Positions 22,930-34,722 are shown, counted from the first letter of the stretch. The stretch: DNA of 64,000 nt from Sepiola atlantica (GCA_963556195.1 OY744516.1:38847778-38911777), one strand, 5' to 3'. Notes: a model not told the origin generated them from the letters alone. Translations and numbers: made by a program.

Positions 22930-23988
22930 TATCTCTATGGGCTGCTGGAACGGCGAAGTTTACGATTTTGCAAGATTTTCCCATCTTGTTGATTATTATA
23001 ACATCCGGTCCCCTTGCTTGTATGAGTTTGTCTGTTTGTATATACATATCCCAGATGATTTTGTGTTTTTCGTTTTCCAGTACTGTTTCTGGTTCATGTT
23101 TGTACCATTTGTCTACGTATTCGAAATTAAATTGTTTGCACAGTTCTCGGTGTACTTATTTCCCACCACAGTCATGTCTGTTCTTGTATTCTTTTTGGGC
23201 TAGTTTGCTACATTCAGTTATATGATTTACTGTTTCGTTTCTTTGTCCATACAGTCTGCATTTACTGTTTTCCTGGGTTTTATCTATGTTAGCTTTGATA
23301 TAGTTTGTCTTAATTGCATTGTTCTGTGCAGCCATCAGTAAAGATTCCGTTTCACTGTTCCAGTGTCCTTTTTTAGCCATGTGAAGCTATTTTTGTTGGT
23401 TTATTCTCTTGCCAGTCTTCTGAAGCGTCCATATAGTTGTTTTTCTTCCCACTTTCCTTTCTTGTCGTGTTGTTTCTGGTTTCGATGCTCCCGATTTGCT
23501 CGTTGGAACGGTGTCTCTTGTTGCGGTGATAAGGATTTCCGTGTGTTGAGTTATGTATTTTTCCAGCTCTTTTTTTGAGTCTTCCACACAATCTTCCATA
23601 CTTACCAGTCCTTTTCCTCTTCGTTTCTTTTCACGTGTAGTCTGTCCGTATATATTTTGGGTGTAGTGCTTTGTGCATGGTCATTACTTTTCTAGTCCTT
23701 CGGTCAAGGTGCCTGAGTTCTACTTTGGTCCATCCTACAAATGCTCCAGTGTATCATTAGTGCTACTGACCAGGTGTTTATTCCTGTTACTAGATTTCTG
23801 CTATATAATATCGTTTCTAGGAGTTTTCTTGTTCTTTGTAAGTATTTCTTTCCAATCTTCTCTTTCCTTTTTGTAGATTTGATGGTGTCTGCTTCCAGAA
23901 CTCCAATATATTTGTAGCTATCTTGTTCGCCTAGCGCCTTCATTTCCTCTTTGTTGGGGAGTTCACTTTCCGGCGACTTTAAATGCAA
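22930..23988 (-). mobile_element. RLE-type LINE, copy 2, 3' fragment
   Basis: Same family and orientation as copy 1. Minus-strand order: KYIGVLEADTIKS (near 23890-23930), RTRKLLETILYSRNLVTGINTW, ETESLLMAAQNNAIKT (near 23300-23340), a knuckle reading CRLYGQRNETVNHITEC (second Cys replaced by Tyr, near 23230-23265), LAQKEYKNRHD, then GPDVIIINKMGKSCKIVNFAVP near 22935-23010. That last motif is the PD-x14 restriction-like endonuclease signature with N where D/E is expected. The ORF track frames on the plus strand here are shadows. A 33-bp block at 22890-22925 repeats sequence at 22393-22430 of copy 1. Confidence 0.82.
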
Positions 23989-24009
23989 AACAAGTTACGC
24001 GAGGGTGTC

Positions 24010-24445
24010 GTTGTTGGCTATGTTTTATTTTCATATTACTTTTATAGGCCTTTACATTTTCTAATAAATTAATATTCTGTAAGATACATCTGTAAATTTT
24101 ATGTGCGCACATGTCCAAACAAGCTGACCCGATTTTTTTATCATGCTGCCCTCGATCGGTGCGGTGCTGTAGCACTTTTTGATTTCCCCATTGCATATGT
24201 TCTCGAGTAGTGTAATTCCTGAGATCCAGTAGAGCATATTTGCTATAAAGGCAAATCTTTGTTCGGCCTTCCTCTCTGTCGGTAAGCACCCAGAGCTGTA
24301 CAAAGCGACGGGTGTCATAAGAGTCTGGTGGGGGTCGACTTTAAACGGTCGCTTATCAGAGAGCATGCCAGTGGCACAGCAACTTCGTCGAGGATGTTGC
24401 CATAATAACTGAGTGTCGAATCGATATATTTGAAAGTGTGCGTCC
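24010..24445 (-). mobile_element. LINE reverse transcriptase C-terminal fragment (RTE-like)
   Basis: Minus strand. YIDSTLSYYGNILDEV (near 24385-24430), then PVALYSSGCLPTERKAEQR (near 24250-24305), MLYWISGITLLENICNGEI (near 24180-24235), STAPIEGSM and QLVWTCAH (near 24105-24160). The order matches the LYGSECW, MLRW-GVTR and LRW-GHV end of RTE/BovB-type reverse transcriptases. No catalytic core is present and frames shift. It sits head to tail with RLE LINE copy 2. Confidence 0.7.
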
Positions 24446-25490
24446 GTGGAAGATTATTATTATTTGTAGTAGTAGTTATATAACTTAAAGTAATTTAATG
24501 CGAAAAAGAATACTATTTCAAACGCTAACTTCCGGTTAGATTATTTCAAAATGGCACTGACAACTTCCGGTTAAGTTCATGCACGAGTAAATTTAAGCAC
24601 ATCAACAACTTTAATTACTTTGAAATAATTTCCTTCAAAATTAAACTTTGCATTGAACGCAATGACTGACGATGTTCCTATTTTATTTGTTAAATAGACA
24701 CACTAATTAAAAAAAATGTTGTTGTTGTTGGTGGTGATGATGATTACTATTATTACATCTGTCATGAAAAAGAAGAGAAAAAACAGAAATATTAAACATT
24801 AACAAGTTCCGTGAAATAAGAACTACAACACCCAATAAACAAAAACTAAAAATATTGTGTTAAATTTAACCGACCCAAAGACAGTCATTTGGTCATGCAA
24901 CAACTTGCTACTAGTCGCAGATCCATGCAATTGTCATTCTTGGTTAAAATGTATGTATAATAACTTTTCTTTTGATATCTGTTTTGCAACAACATAATTC
25001 TGTATTTTATAACAAATCTGCACATCTCTTTCAATAATTTATGTGTTTAAGAAATAATAACATATCGACAAATACTTAACTCACTTTTTAGACTCTAATT
25101 TAATAAGCACAAACATACATTACGACAGCATTCAATAAATATTTTAATGAATCAAATCAGTCATTAATTAATATCGAATGCCACAAAATTAGTATTTACA
25201 TATTCACTACAACACATTAGATCATAATAAATTATAAAACCAAATAAAAATAATAGCAAGGTTTAATATATTTATATTTTTTTATTAAAAAAGATTTCTT
25301 TCTACACACTGAAAAATCTGTTAAAATATATAGACACATTCTTTACTCAACATAAGAAAAATAAACACATATACAAAATAAGCAATTAACATTAGGTCGA
25401 TTCGTAAATAATGCCTGTTTGATGATCTTTAATTCAATTTATAGTACAAACCGAATCAATAAATTTTAATCGGTTGTATATATGCCATTG
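24446..25490. other. AT-rich non-coding stretch
   Basis: Very A/T-rich with short TTG and GAT triplet runs near 24718-24750. I find no gene, terminal repeat or RNA. Confidence 0.6.
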
Positions 25491-25499
25491 TTTTCAATT

Positions 25500-25930
25500 A
25501 CCTTTTCCCCATTTAACAATCAATTTTTTAGCGCAATCAGAATAAAATGAAGACGGTTTTGATTACAAACGCTTTGAATGTGCTCTTTCAGCTGTTTTTC
25601 TTCAGTTATTTTTTACGTTGAGCTGCATTTTGTAAAGACCTAAGATAATGAAAATCAATCCGAGTAAATTAGAGGAATATGGTAGACTAAGTAGAACAGA
25701 CCAGCTATGTTGCAAAATGTTTTTCGTCAACTTTTGCAGCGTGTGGCCTTGTGTTGTCATAGAGAACAACCCTTTTCTTATTGAGAATTGCCGGGCATTT
25801 TTTCTCAGAGTTCCGTCCACACGCTACAATTGTTCAACATACAAGTTTGTATTTGATGTTTGGTTGCGACCTGAAAAACTATGATGGATAATGCCGCAAA
25901 TATCCCAACAAAAGCACAGTAAAATATTTA
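25500..25930 (-). mobile_element. Mariner transposase remnant (minus)
   Basis: Reading the minus strand: FCWDICGIIHH (near 25880-25910) holds the first catalytic D of a mariner WWD motif. It is followed by QTSNTNLYVEQL (25830-25865), DGTLRK, and VVLYDNTRPHAA (near 25735-25775), which matches the mariner HDNARPH box with the second D. The third region survives as SLPYSSNLL, FHYLRSLQNA and KEHI-like sequence toward 25560, in shifted frames with stops. Inverted repeats were not found. Mariners are DD34D cut-and-paste transposons that use TA targets; this one is a fossil. Confidence 0.75.
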
Positions 25931-26655
25931 TTCTATGGATGTTAGGTTTTGAGATGGGTTGTGGAAATTTAATTTCATCAACTCACTACCTTATGCTATC
26001 AATATTGTCTTAGGACACCCATTTAATGTCCCCTGTTATGACACGATCAAGAAAGGGCTGACTAAAAAGGACTTGTCTCGATGGAAAGACGATCAATCTT
26101 ATTTTTATTACTTAAGAAATGAAGAACGCAGACGCCTTGTCGTCCTACATTACCCATCTTTTTTAAGTCGCGGGATATGGTGTCTGAGGGGTGCCCAGGC
26201 CTAGGCATATCGTCAGAGCTCAAATTTCTGGAACAAAACTTTGGAAACCAATTTATAATTTGTCGATCTGTATATGTTCTGCATACATTCCTCGCTGTCT
26301 TTGCAGCATTATTTCTATTTTAATCCCCTGCAACATCACAAGTCGAATATGCAGCTTAAGTCTTTCCATATCAAATGGTGATGATTATATCATTTTACTG
26401 CAATACAAGGGATGCCCACACGAGTCATAACACATACTGTAATAGGAAGTTATTGTATAAGTTTATGTGATAAATGAATGACAAAATGTTTTTCTTTCCT
26501 TTGTGCTATTTAAAATTATAGTTTGAAATCTCCATTGTTCACAGTTCAGACAATTTATTCCGCAATATAACCCAACAAAACGTTCCGAACAGTAAAGTGA
26601 TTCACCGATAGCTGATAACATCAGGGGAAGACATATGGCACAAAAGTGGTTGCGT
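25931..26655. other. Non-coding stretch with an unassigned open frame
   Basis: An 81-codon frame at 25959-26204 has no motif I recognise and no flanking signals. It may be chance or the decayed 5' part of the neighbouring mariner-related sequence. Nothing else is supported. Confidence 0.4.
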
Positions 26656-26677
26656 TTATGACATATATGACATATAC

Positions 26678-26744
<67 letters not shown>

Positions 26745-26747
26745 CAT

Positions 26748-26780
<33 letters not shown>

Positions 26781-26796
26781 TTATATACATACATAG

Positions 26797-26876
<80 letters not shown>

Positions 26877-26880
26877 TGGA
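26656..26880. repeat. (TA)n-(GA)n compound microsatellite
   Basis: TA arrays with periodic CATATATA interruptions to about 26815, then about 60 bp of near-pure GA repeat to 26876, then GACAGACAGACAG. The open frames over it on both strands are repeats of IY or RE/LS residues and are not genes. Confidence 0.97.
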
Positions 26881-28110
26881 CGGACATACCGACAGACAGA
26901 CAGATCGAATAAAAAACATAATCTGAAGTCATGATCGATGTTTATAGTTGTTAATACACAACTCAAAAAAAGACGGTCGCAAATTCTTGAATAAGGCGAC
27001 ATAGCTGATTTTAAACAGAACAGCTAAAATCGAAAGTGAAATTTTATTCAACTTTTGTAAAGCAAAATTAGAAATTTTGTTACATTACCAAAACAACAGT
27101 TCTGAATTGTATTAAAACATCGGTAAGTACTTACCCCATATATATGTTGTAAGATGATAAATACATTACAATGAAAACTGTAGTTTCAATTACAACTCAT
27201 AATTCCACATAAAACAATTGGCAATGTAAAAGCTATATAGTGTTATTTAATTATATTTAGCTATTTTTACACTTAAATAAAGACGGCCGCAAAACAACTG
27301 AAATATACTTGACAATGTATCTGATATGAAATCCTTTTATATCTACGTTGTTAACAAAATATATTTATTGTTCAAGGCTGTGCGATCAAAGATTTTGATA
27401 GCATATACAATTTACTTACTTTTAGGTTTACGTTTAAGGCTATATCCGTTTTGTTCGAATGTGAGGAAAAGCATTAGTTCTAGTCACTAAAACACACTTA
27501 AATAAACGGGGCGAATCCATTCGACATGAACGACAAAAAAGTCTTTGCCGTGCATGAAATTTGCATAGCGTCCAGGTGAATTGATAAAACGAAAGATGGC
27601 ACGAACGACGATCGATTGTAAGACGATTGTCCCGGATTATTCGTTTTGTTTTGTGCGTTGCATTCTTATACGTTATCTCGGCGTCATGATGGGAGATAAG
27701 ATGGATCTGAAGCTTATAGAGGATTTGAGTGGTTCGGACGCTAGTCAATCCATTATAAGATTAATTGAGAAGGCTGCGCTTGTTTGTTGGGTGTGTCGTA
27801 GTTAGAAGATCGAATGTATAACCTCTATGCGTTTGATAGGCGGCGCCTTTGCAGTGTACCAATAATTGAGTAAATAAATTAAAGGGGAATTATGCGTCCA
27901 TAAATGAAGCTTTATTTACAACGTTTGCCTTCGACTCATATGCGGCGTATGCGCAGTTTTTGGCGGCCACATGCACTCAGGTGACACCGTAGATGTTTAT
28001 TAGACGTACCTACGGAAGCTGGTATGACAGATCAAGACCTCAAAGTGGCCTTTGTCCATGTGTTGCTCGACTATGTCCGACAGCTATTACGAGCTTCCCG
28101 AATGGAGTAT
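26881..28110. other. AT-rich non-coding stretch
   Basis: AGACGGTCGCAAA near 26971 and AGACGGCCGCAAA near 27282 are similar blocks about 310 bp apart, a hint of a weak old repeat. Frames at 27440-27805 overlap on opposite strands and show no family motif. Confidence 0.5.
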
Positions 28111-28115
28111 ATAAG

Positions 28116-28503
28116 CATTCCATGATAAATGCCACTATACTGAAATCATATGCCCTTAATAGGGTTAAGATGAAAATTCATATACACTAAATGTATAAAA
28201 GCAAGGAAATTCCCAAATGTTTACACTTTTATTGTCATTAAGGGTATGCGAGCACAACATGGCTATGTATTTTAATGGTAGGAATTTTTCTTCAGCGCAC
28301 CTCACACACTTCATCCACTGATGCATAGAGATGTATACTGATAATGAAATGGTTTGGTTGATATGTAGTCATACCCTTAATGACAATAAAAGTGTAAAAA
28401 TTTGGGAATTTCCTTTCTTTTGTACATTTAGTGTATATGAATTTTCATCTTAACCTTATTAAGGGCATATGATTTCAGTATACTGACATTTTTCATAGAA
28501 TGT
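28116..28503. repeat. Foldback (long inverted repeat) element
   Basis: Left arm about 28116-28248 and right arm about 28368-28503 are inverted copies of each other (for example ACTGAAATCATATGCCCTTA on the left against its complement near 28460-28485). About 120 bp of spacer lies between. The arms differ at roughly one base in ten to fifteen. No gene lies inside. This is the form of a MITE or foldback element, and its transcript would be a long hairpin RNA. Confidence 0.88.
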
Positions 28504-29035
28504 CACTACTTTTGTAAAGGCTATGCCTCAATACAATGCCTTCTCATAAGGTTCTTTGAAATTTTCTAGAAAAATAAGGTATATGGTAAACTGAAATTTA
28601 AATGCCATCAACTATACCCTAGAACCTCTATCTCTGCCAACATTCAGCTGAATCCATCAAATAGTTGATGAGATACAGGGTGGCACATACTTTCTGGATC
28701 TCTGTATTGCCTTGACTAATAAGGCTGAAATTCTACACACTTATAGAACCTATCAAATACACATTTTGTGCAAAGTTTTAACTAATTTGGTTTATTTGTT
28801 TTGAGCTATGATTGATCGAAGAAATGAGATTTCCAGCATAGGCCATTCGTGTAGTCTATTAAGGGATAGAGCGCTCTCGCGCCTCCCTCGATTTCTTAGC
28901 TACTGTCTCGGGCGAGAGCTATATGGAATAATGAGCCGCATTGAGTTCTAAGCAAACCAAGGAAAGCAAGACAAAGCACACTAGGATAAGGTGTTTAGAA
29001 TGAAATGGAATTAACAATATGCTAGGGATTGTCTT
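28504..29035. other. Non-coding stretch, unidentified
   Basis: No domain seen. GC-richer patch near 28870-28920 (GAGCGCTCTCGCGCCTCC). It may include the decayed gag end of the element that follows. Confidence 0.5.
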
Positions 29036-30427
29036 GCTCGGAGCGACAGACACAGAGATCGGGACCTTCAACTGCGGAGAAGTTGTGCATGTTGATACCG
29101 ATGTGAAGGACTAGGCAACACTTATCTTAATTGCTCAGGTTAGACAAAATGTGAACTCAGCACTGCCCACTGTAACAGTAGTTGTGAACGGGAAAGAGTG
29201 CATTCCACTAATTAATTGTGTGTGCTCCTGCACCATAGTGAGCAAAAAGGTTTACCGGACGTGGTGAAAGCAGATCATCGAACTGGTTACTATTTGCGGG
29301 AGAACGAAGACATGTGGAGTTGGGTCCGTTAGTTTCTGACTAGAACATTGACGTACAGTTGTAATCGAGATTTTGGTAATAGTGCGGTCACCACTTTGAT
29401 TTGATCTCTTGATGGGAAAAGACGCGATAAAAGATCTAGTATCTATCTTGAAGTCATGAGAAATCCAATTTCTTGACGAGCCAGTTTTTGTTAAAGCGGC
29501 TGTGCCAGCCCTTATGTTTGAAGAACCCGATTTTCGAGCGCAGTTCGACCAACAACGAAATGACTGGACTGCTACGTAGAAATAGGCGGTAGGCAAGGCT
29601 CTTGACGAACTGAAAAGCTGTGTTACTGAGTATTCAATGCCGGCAAAAGTCATAGCACAATTGGATGAAGAAGTACAGCGATGGATCAAGTAATGTTTGC
29701 TTGCTCTCTATGACAAACAAAGGCTAGTACCAACGAGTGGGCCGCCTCAATTATTGGCTGTCGTCCTGCAGAATACGTCAAAAGTGTGCCCTGTAATGGA
29801 CTACAGAAAACTAAATCTCCATGTGGATACATATACGGCAGACGCTGATTTTTGCGCCAGCAAACTGCAGGAATGAAGACGGCAAGGATCAAATGTAGCG
29901 TTGCTGGATTTCCGATCTGCTTACTTTCGAGTGTTCATTGGTGCGTTACTTTGGCCTTACTTAGCCGTTGTTTATTAAGGTAGAATGTACTGTTACACGA
30001 AATTAATATTTGGTCTGAATGTGGTTCTTCAAATAATATGGTCCGTTGTGAACGCAGTGTTAGCGCAAGACAACATCAAGAAGGCGACTAGACTTACATC
30101 GATATATATGTCGATGAACGTGTCGAACCCGCAACGTGTTGCTAAACATTTGTCGCGCTTTGGACCGACCAGCAAAACTCTGAACCGACTGAATGATGGG
30201 ATCCGGGTGCTTGCTTAACTGTCTGGGGAGTAGGCGATGTCTTGTCTTTCAAACATAGGAATGAGCTGACTCACGTCCAAGAAGAAACGTGTTCTCTTTC
30301 TCTGCTGTGCATCAATAGCGGGGAGCTTGATGTGTGATTTGACGCAAGTTCCTTGGCCACAGGCGTCCTGCTCAAGTCCCATGGGACCGCGATTGAAGGT
30401 GCGTGGTGGCTTCGGCCAGGATCGAAT
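29036..30427 (+). pseudogene. LTR-type retrotransposon pol remnant (PR-RT-RNase H)
   Basis: Plus strand, domains in order across broken frames. Knuckle-like FNCGEVVHV near 29068 (its first Cys is replaced). Aspartic-protease-like VNGKECIPLINCVCS near 29185-29230, where the DSG/DTG aspartate has become N. MGKDAIKDLV near 29410, then EEPDFRAQFDQQRNDW near 29520. RT region PVMDYRKLN (29790-29816), ADADFCASKLQEWRRQG (29840-29890), VALLDFRSAYF (29900-29930), FGLNVV (30012-30030). YID-IYVDE near 30096-30125 stands where YIDD is expected, with one Asp codon lost. RNase H start FDASSLATGVLL near 30335-30375 and WLRPG near 30410. No LTRs were found. The clade (Gypsy-like or related) is uncertain. Confidence 0.72.
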
Positions 30428-30433
30428 ACATAC

Positions 30434-30467
30434 ACGTCAATAAACCAACATTTTGGTTTATTGACGT
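30434..30467. other. Perfect 15-bp hairpin
   Basis: ACGTCAATAAACCAA (30434-30448), loop CATT, then its exact complement (30453-30467). It follows directly after the pol remnant. It could be an element end or a recent short inversion duplication; no poly-T tract follows. Confidence 0.9.
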
Positions 30468-30561
30468 GGTTGTTTATACATCTGAAGAGACCTAATTAAG
30501 GGGTCGAAATAAGTTATAATGTGTACAACCTTAATGTGTGTATAGTTTTTTCTTTTTATAA

Positions 30562-30562
30562 T

Positions 30563-30628
<66 letters not shown>
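30562..30628. repeat. (TC)n-(TA)n compound microsatellite
   Basis: TC repeat to about 30587, then TA repeat to 30628. Confidence 0.97.
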
Positions 30629-30632
<4 letters not shown>

Positions 30633-33054
30633 CAATATTTAGTTACATTTCAAAGGCTAAGATTTTATTCATCTCCGAATCATGTTTTCAAAACAATCAC
30701 ATTTGGTACAATTACTATTTCGTTTTCTACACCAGAAGATAAACAGACAATTGTATGTCAATCTCTGATCTTTTTCGTTCTGAACTCATCAGAAAGCAAA
30801 ACGTTCTCATATAGAAAAAATAGAGATTACGATGCGACAAAACAAATGTCTGAAATACGAACAATTCACATCGAATACACCTCCTTCTAGAGCGTCTCTA
30901 AAACTACCAACTAGATAAGGGGCTATATTGTTATCTAAAGCGGGGCTAAGAGAAATACGCACAACCTTTACCGAAGACTTGTTATAAGAGACTACATTCA
31001 GCGTGTGTTTTGTGAGCGAGCAGTACGGTTAATGTCTTTTTCAACTACGCCCAGTACATTATTGTCCATAAATCTGTAATTAGGAGCAGATTTGAGGCGG
31101 GGAAATCAATTGAGACTGGTAAAGTCGTAAAAGTTCTCAGATATCCACATTTGAATTGTTCCGGGGGTGAGAATCAGCTGTTAACTGTCGCCACAAGAAT
31201 AGCATTATTACAGCTTGAAAACAGTCAGTGGACAACAACACACTATAGCCATCTAGACTGAGTCTGGGTCTTCTATTTTGAAGATATAATTCTGCATGAC
31301 ATACACACACACTATAACAGTTCACGATAGCAAGACTTTGTGCAAACTCCACGCAAGCTGTTGTTTCGTGAGTTGTGCAACTGGTCATTGTCTAAGTTAT
31401 TCTCGTCATGTTCTCTATATTTTAAGCCCAAACTTTAGCATTTCTAGTTAAGCTATCGTTATTATAAAAACCTTTGAATAACTATCAAAAATATTTTTCG
31501 TTTTTTAGATAAGTTTAAGAAAACTTTTCCTTTACATACAAGTAACAGCTTAAATACTTGTTACAATATTCAAATATGTAAGACTATTTTTACAGCTGTT
31601 TAGCTTCCGGTTTGAATCAGTCAAATAAAATAAACACCAGATAAGAAAATTGAATTAATTGAAATGTATTTTTATTTTTATTTACAGCAAAAAAATTACA
31701 TTATCAACACAAAAAGATTTATTACATAGAAGATCAACGTATAACCTCGGTTATTCATGAGAAACCTATTTAAATATCGTGTGTATATTATTTTAATCGT
31801 GATGTTACTCGTTTATATACATACATGCTCATTAAACTAACCCGGTCAGACGTATACTAATACATTTATTGAATACTGATCGGGATCCTGTCGATTTCTC
31901 ACAGTTATTTCAATCATCTATGTGAATAATTTATTGTTAAATGTAATATTTCAATTCAAATAAGTAACATACGTAAGATTTAATAATATAAAAAAATGCT
32001 TTTTTTCATTCTTCTTCCGTAAGAATAATTGGCATTGTAAGATAAATATTATTTCAATAAATAAATCGACTATGTTTTTTTTTAATATTAATTTACATCT
32101 TAGAAAAAATTATTTTAAATAAGTAGTCTCTTTCTTCTAAATTGAGACATATTTATGAAGTGAATTGTCTTAAAATAAACGAACGTAAAAAATACAGAAG
32201 TATTTATTAACAATTGTATCCAACATGAAACATGTTTTATTATTGTGTGAATTGACGGGATTAAATAATTCTATGCATAAGAGTTGAGTAGATTTTAATA
32301 TAGACAAAAGCTATTTTGGGCCACCAGTGATATCAAATATTCATCAATTTGTTTCTTTTGATTTTTTCTTTTTGATGATCGGATGATTTCATCTTTATGT
32401 GAGTTGACAACGTACGTACAACTGTATAAAAGGAATACAGAAGAATCGTTGGTCGGTTCAACCATATTAGTAACTTAGAAATACCAATACATGCATGATC
32501 ATTCTCTTAATGCGTTCAGATACTATGAGGACAGGTCTATATAGAAAAATAGACACACATACACATGTTTGTAAGAAATGTGTTTTTGGTTTTGGAAAAT
32601 ACATTTAACATTTGTTGAAATATCTTAAATGTTTGAAATAAATATCGAACTAATGTTTAAAGGTTGCTATTAGATTATTTTTGTTTTATTTTTATACTTG
32701 GCGTTCAATCGTAGAACGCCAAGGATTTAAAACGACAAAGGGAGCTCGTTTTTTTACATTGTGCAAAACATTTATCACCGGCTGCGCATAGAAAGCCATT
32801 TTGCTTTGGCGAAGGCAATTACCATTGTTAAAATATACGCTGCACGAGATATATTGATATAGAGAGTCAACTTTCAAATCGAGGTCTAAGATTTATGTCA
32901 GAAAATCGATGATAAAACACAACAGGAAAGCATTTTATCGATGGACATCGATCGATTTTCCTAGCGGTCAATAAATTACATATTCGTTTATATATAAGCA
33001 TGTATATCTACGAAACCGTTTTCATTATATTCGAATACAGCCGCCCTGTAGTCA

Positions 33055-33056
<2 letters not shown>
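30629..33056. other. AT-rich non-coding stretch, 2.4 kb
   Basis: No domain-bearing frame, RNA signature or obvious repeat. Small frames at 31137-31388 and 32692-32877 have no recognisable motif. About 31640-32700 is very AT-rich with long A and T runs. Confidence 0.6.

Positions 33057-33153
<97 letters not shown>
33057..33153. repeat. (TA)n microsatellite at the left end of a Tc1/mariner element
   Basis: Nearly pure TA for about 95 bp, ending in TATATATA directly before CAGTACCG at 33154. Tc1/mariner elements duplicate a TA target, so a TA array is a natural landing site. Confidence 0.97.
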
Positions 33154-34639
33154 CAGTACCGTCGAAAATTAAGGAACAAAAATAAAATCTTCCTAATCTC
33201 AAATAAATTATATTTTAATATTTGTGAAAATTTCACTACATATGTAAATTATGTAGTTGGACTTTTACCGAGATTTTCAGATGAATTAACATAATATTTT
33301 AAAAGTTATCCACCATTTCACATATTTCAAGTGTCTAAAATTAAGGAATATTAAGGAAAAATAATTGTTTAAAGATAAAAACAGTAGGTTTTTTGTATAA
33401 AAGGATAAAAATAAATATTCTAAACTTTAATTATCTTCACTGCTGCAAGTCACGCAATATCAATCATGTAAAAAAGAAATAAAACTGATTTAAGCGACAA
33501 AGCAAAAATCGTCAAATTAAGAAAGGAAAAGTTGACAATAGAAGAAATCGGAAAACGTGTGAAACGTTCAAAAAGTGTTGTAAGCCGAGTTCTCAAACTC
33601 TATAAAGAAATTGAAAAATACAAAGAAAACTGGTAGACCAATAAAGACCACGGCAAAAGAGGACAGAATTATACAACGCCTAGTGTTAAAAGACCATTTC
33701 CTTACAGCTGGCAAAATTTCTAAACAAATGGAAGGTGTCACAAATGTTTCACGACAAACTGTGTCCAGAAGGTTGCACGAAATAGGACTTTTTGCAAGAT
33801 CTCCTCGAAAAAAGCCGCTAATAAGTAAAAAAAACAAACAAACAAAGCAGTTAGATTTGCGTTCGCAAGAAAGCATGCTATATGGTCTGAAGAAAATTGG
33901 AAAAAAGTTTATTTCAGTGACGAATCGAAATTTAATGTATTTGGCAGTGATGGAAAACAATTTGTAATAAGAAAAACAGGCGAAAGTTTGGATCCATCTG
34001 CACTAATAACACTGTTAAATTTCGTGGGTTTCGGCATGATATCATGGCAGGGTACACCACCACTTGTACGCTTAAATACTAGAGTAAATGCCATTGTATA
34101 CAAGAATGTTTTAGAACAGTAGGTTTTGCCATTGTTGCACAATTCTGTTATCGAAAAGCCTGTTTTTATGCAGGATAATGCTCCCTGCCATAAGGCTAAG
34201 CTGGTCATGAATTATCTGGCCGACCAAGAAGTAGAGATAATGGACTGGTCTGCTCAGAGTCCTGACATGAACCCTATAGATAACTTATGGAAGACTCTAG
34301 GACAGAATGTTATGGCAAAGAATCCGGACAACATCGAAGACTTGTTGCTGAAACTGAAATATGAATGGGCAAAAATAACTGTGGCCCAATGTCAAGATTT
34401 AGTGAAATCCTGCAGTCGTAAACGCGCAGCAGTTATTGAAAACAAATGGCGAAGTACAAGGTATTAAATCTTTTTTGCATTTTTAATGTGATTTAGTTAA
34501 AAATGATATTTTGTTCCTTAATTTTGGACACTTGAAATCTGTAAAATGGTGGATAACTTAAAAAATATTATTTTAATTCATCTGAAAATCACGGGAAAAG
34601 TCCAACTACATAATGTGTATATTTAGTGAAATTTATATA

Positions 34640-34640
<1 letters not shown>
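33154..34640 (+). mobile_element. Tc1/mariner DNA transposon, right terminus lost
   Basis: The left end CAGTACCGTCG at 33154 follows TA. The left segment 33226-33352 pairs as an inverted repeat with 34500-34640 (shared pieces: TATGTAGTTGGACTTTT, ATTTTCAGATGAATTAA, GTTATCCACCATTT, AAATTAAGGAA). About 70 bp present at the left outer end have no partner on the right, where (TA)n begins instead. Total length about 1.49 kb, normal for Tc1 elements. The single gene inside is broken. Confidence 0.88.
33488..34467 (+). pseudogene. Tc1/mariner transposase with frameshifts and a stop
   Basis: Three pieces. 33488-33610: helix-turn-helix (DKAKIVKLRKEKLTIEEIG, SVVSRVLKLYKE). 33611 to about 33845: second helix-turn-helix (GRPIKTT, VSRQTVSRRLHEIGL) in a shifted frame. 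From about 33846 to 34467: catalytic domain with first D in YFSDESKFN (codon 33919-33921), TAG at 34120-34122, second D in MQDNAPCH (34174-34176) and third acid in NPIDNLW (34279-34281). There are 34 residues between the last two acids. GAT at the third position gives DD34D rather than the DD34E usual for Tc1 with its NPIENLW box. Fixing one stop and two frameshifts would give an ordinary-length transposase; as it stands it is inactive. Confidence 0.87.

Positions 34641-34722
<82 letters not shown>

Noticed and set aside
22565..23203. 212-codon plus-strand frame, rich in F and V, looking like a membrane protein
   Set aside because: It lies antisense to RLE LINE copies 1 and 2, whose minus-strand motifs (GPDVIIIN, knuckle region) cover the same bases. 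The hydrophobicity is a shadow of the complementary strand.
28240..28380. CRISPR-like or bacterial features among short repeats
   Set aside because: No array of equal repeats with unique equal-length spacers occurs anywhere; the repeats here are arms of a foldback element and the window is eukaryotic in every respect.
29252..29689. 145-codon minus-strand frame
   Set aside because: Opposite strand to the pol remnant, where plus-strand motifs such as DFRAQFDQQRNDW are found; no family resemblance on the minus strand.
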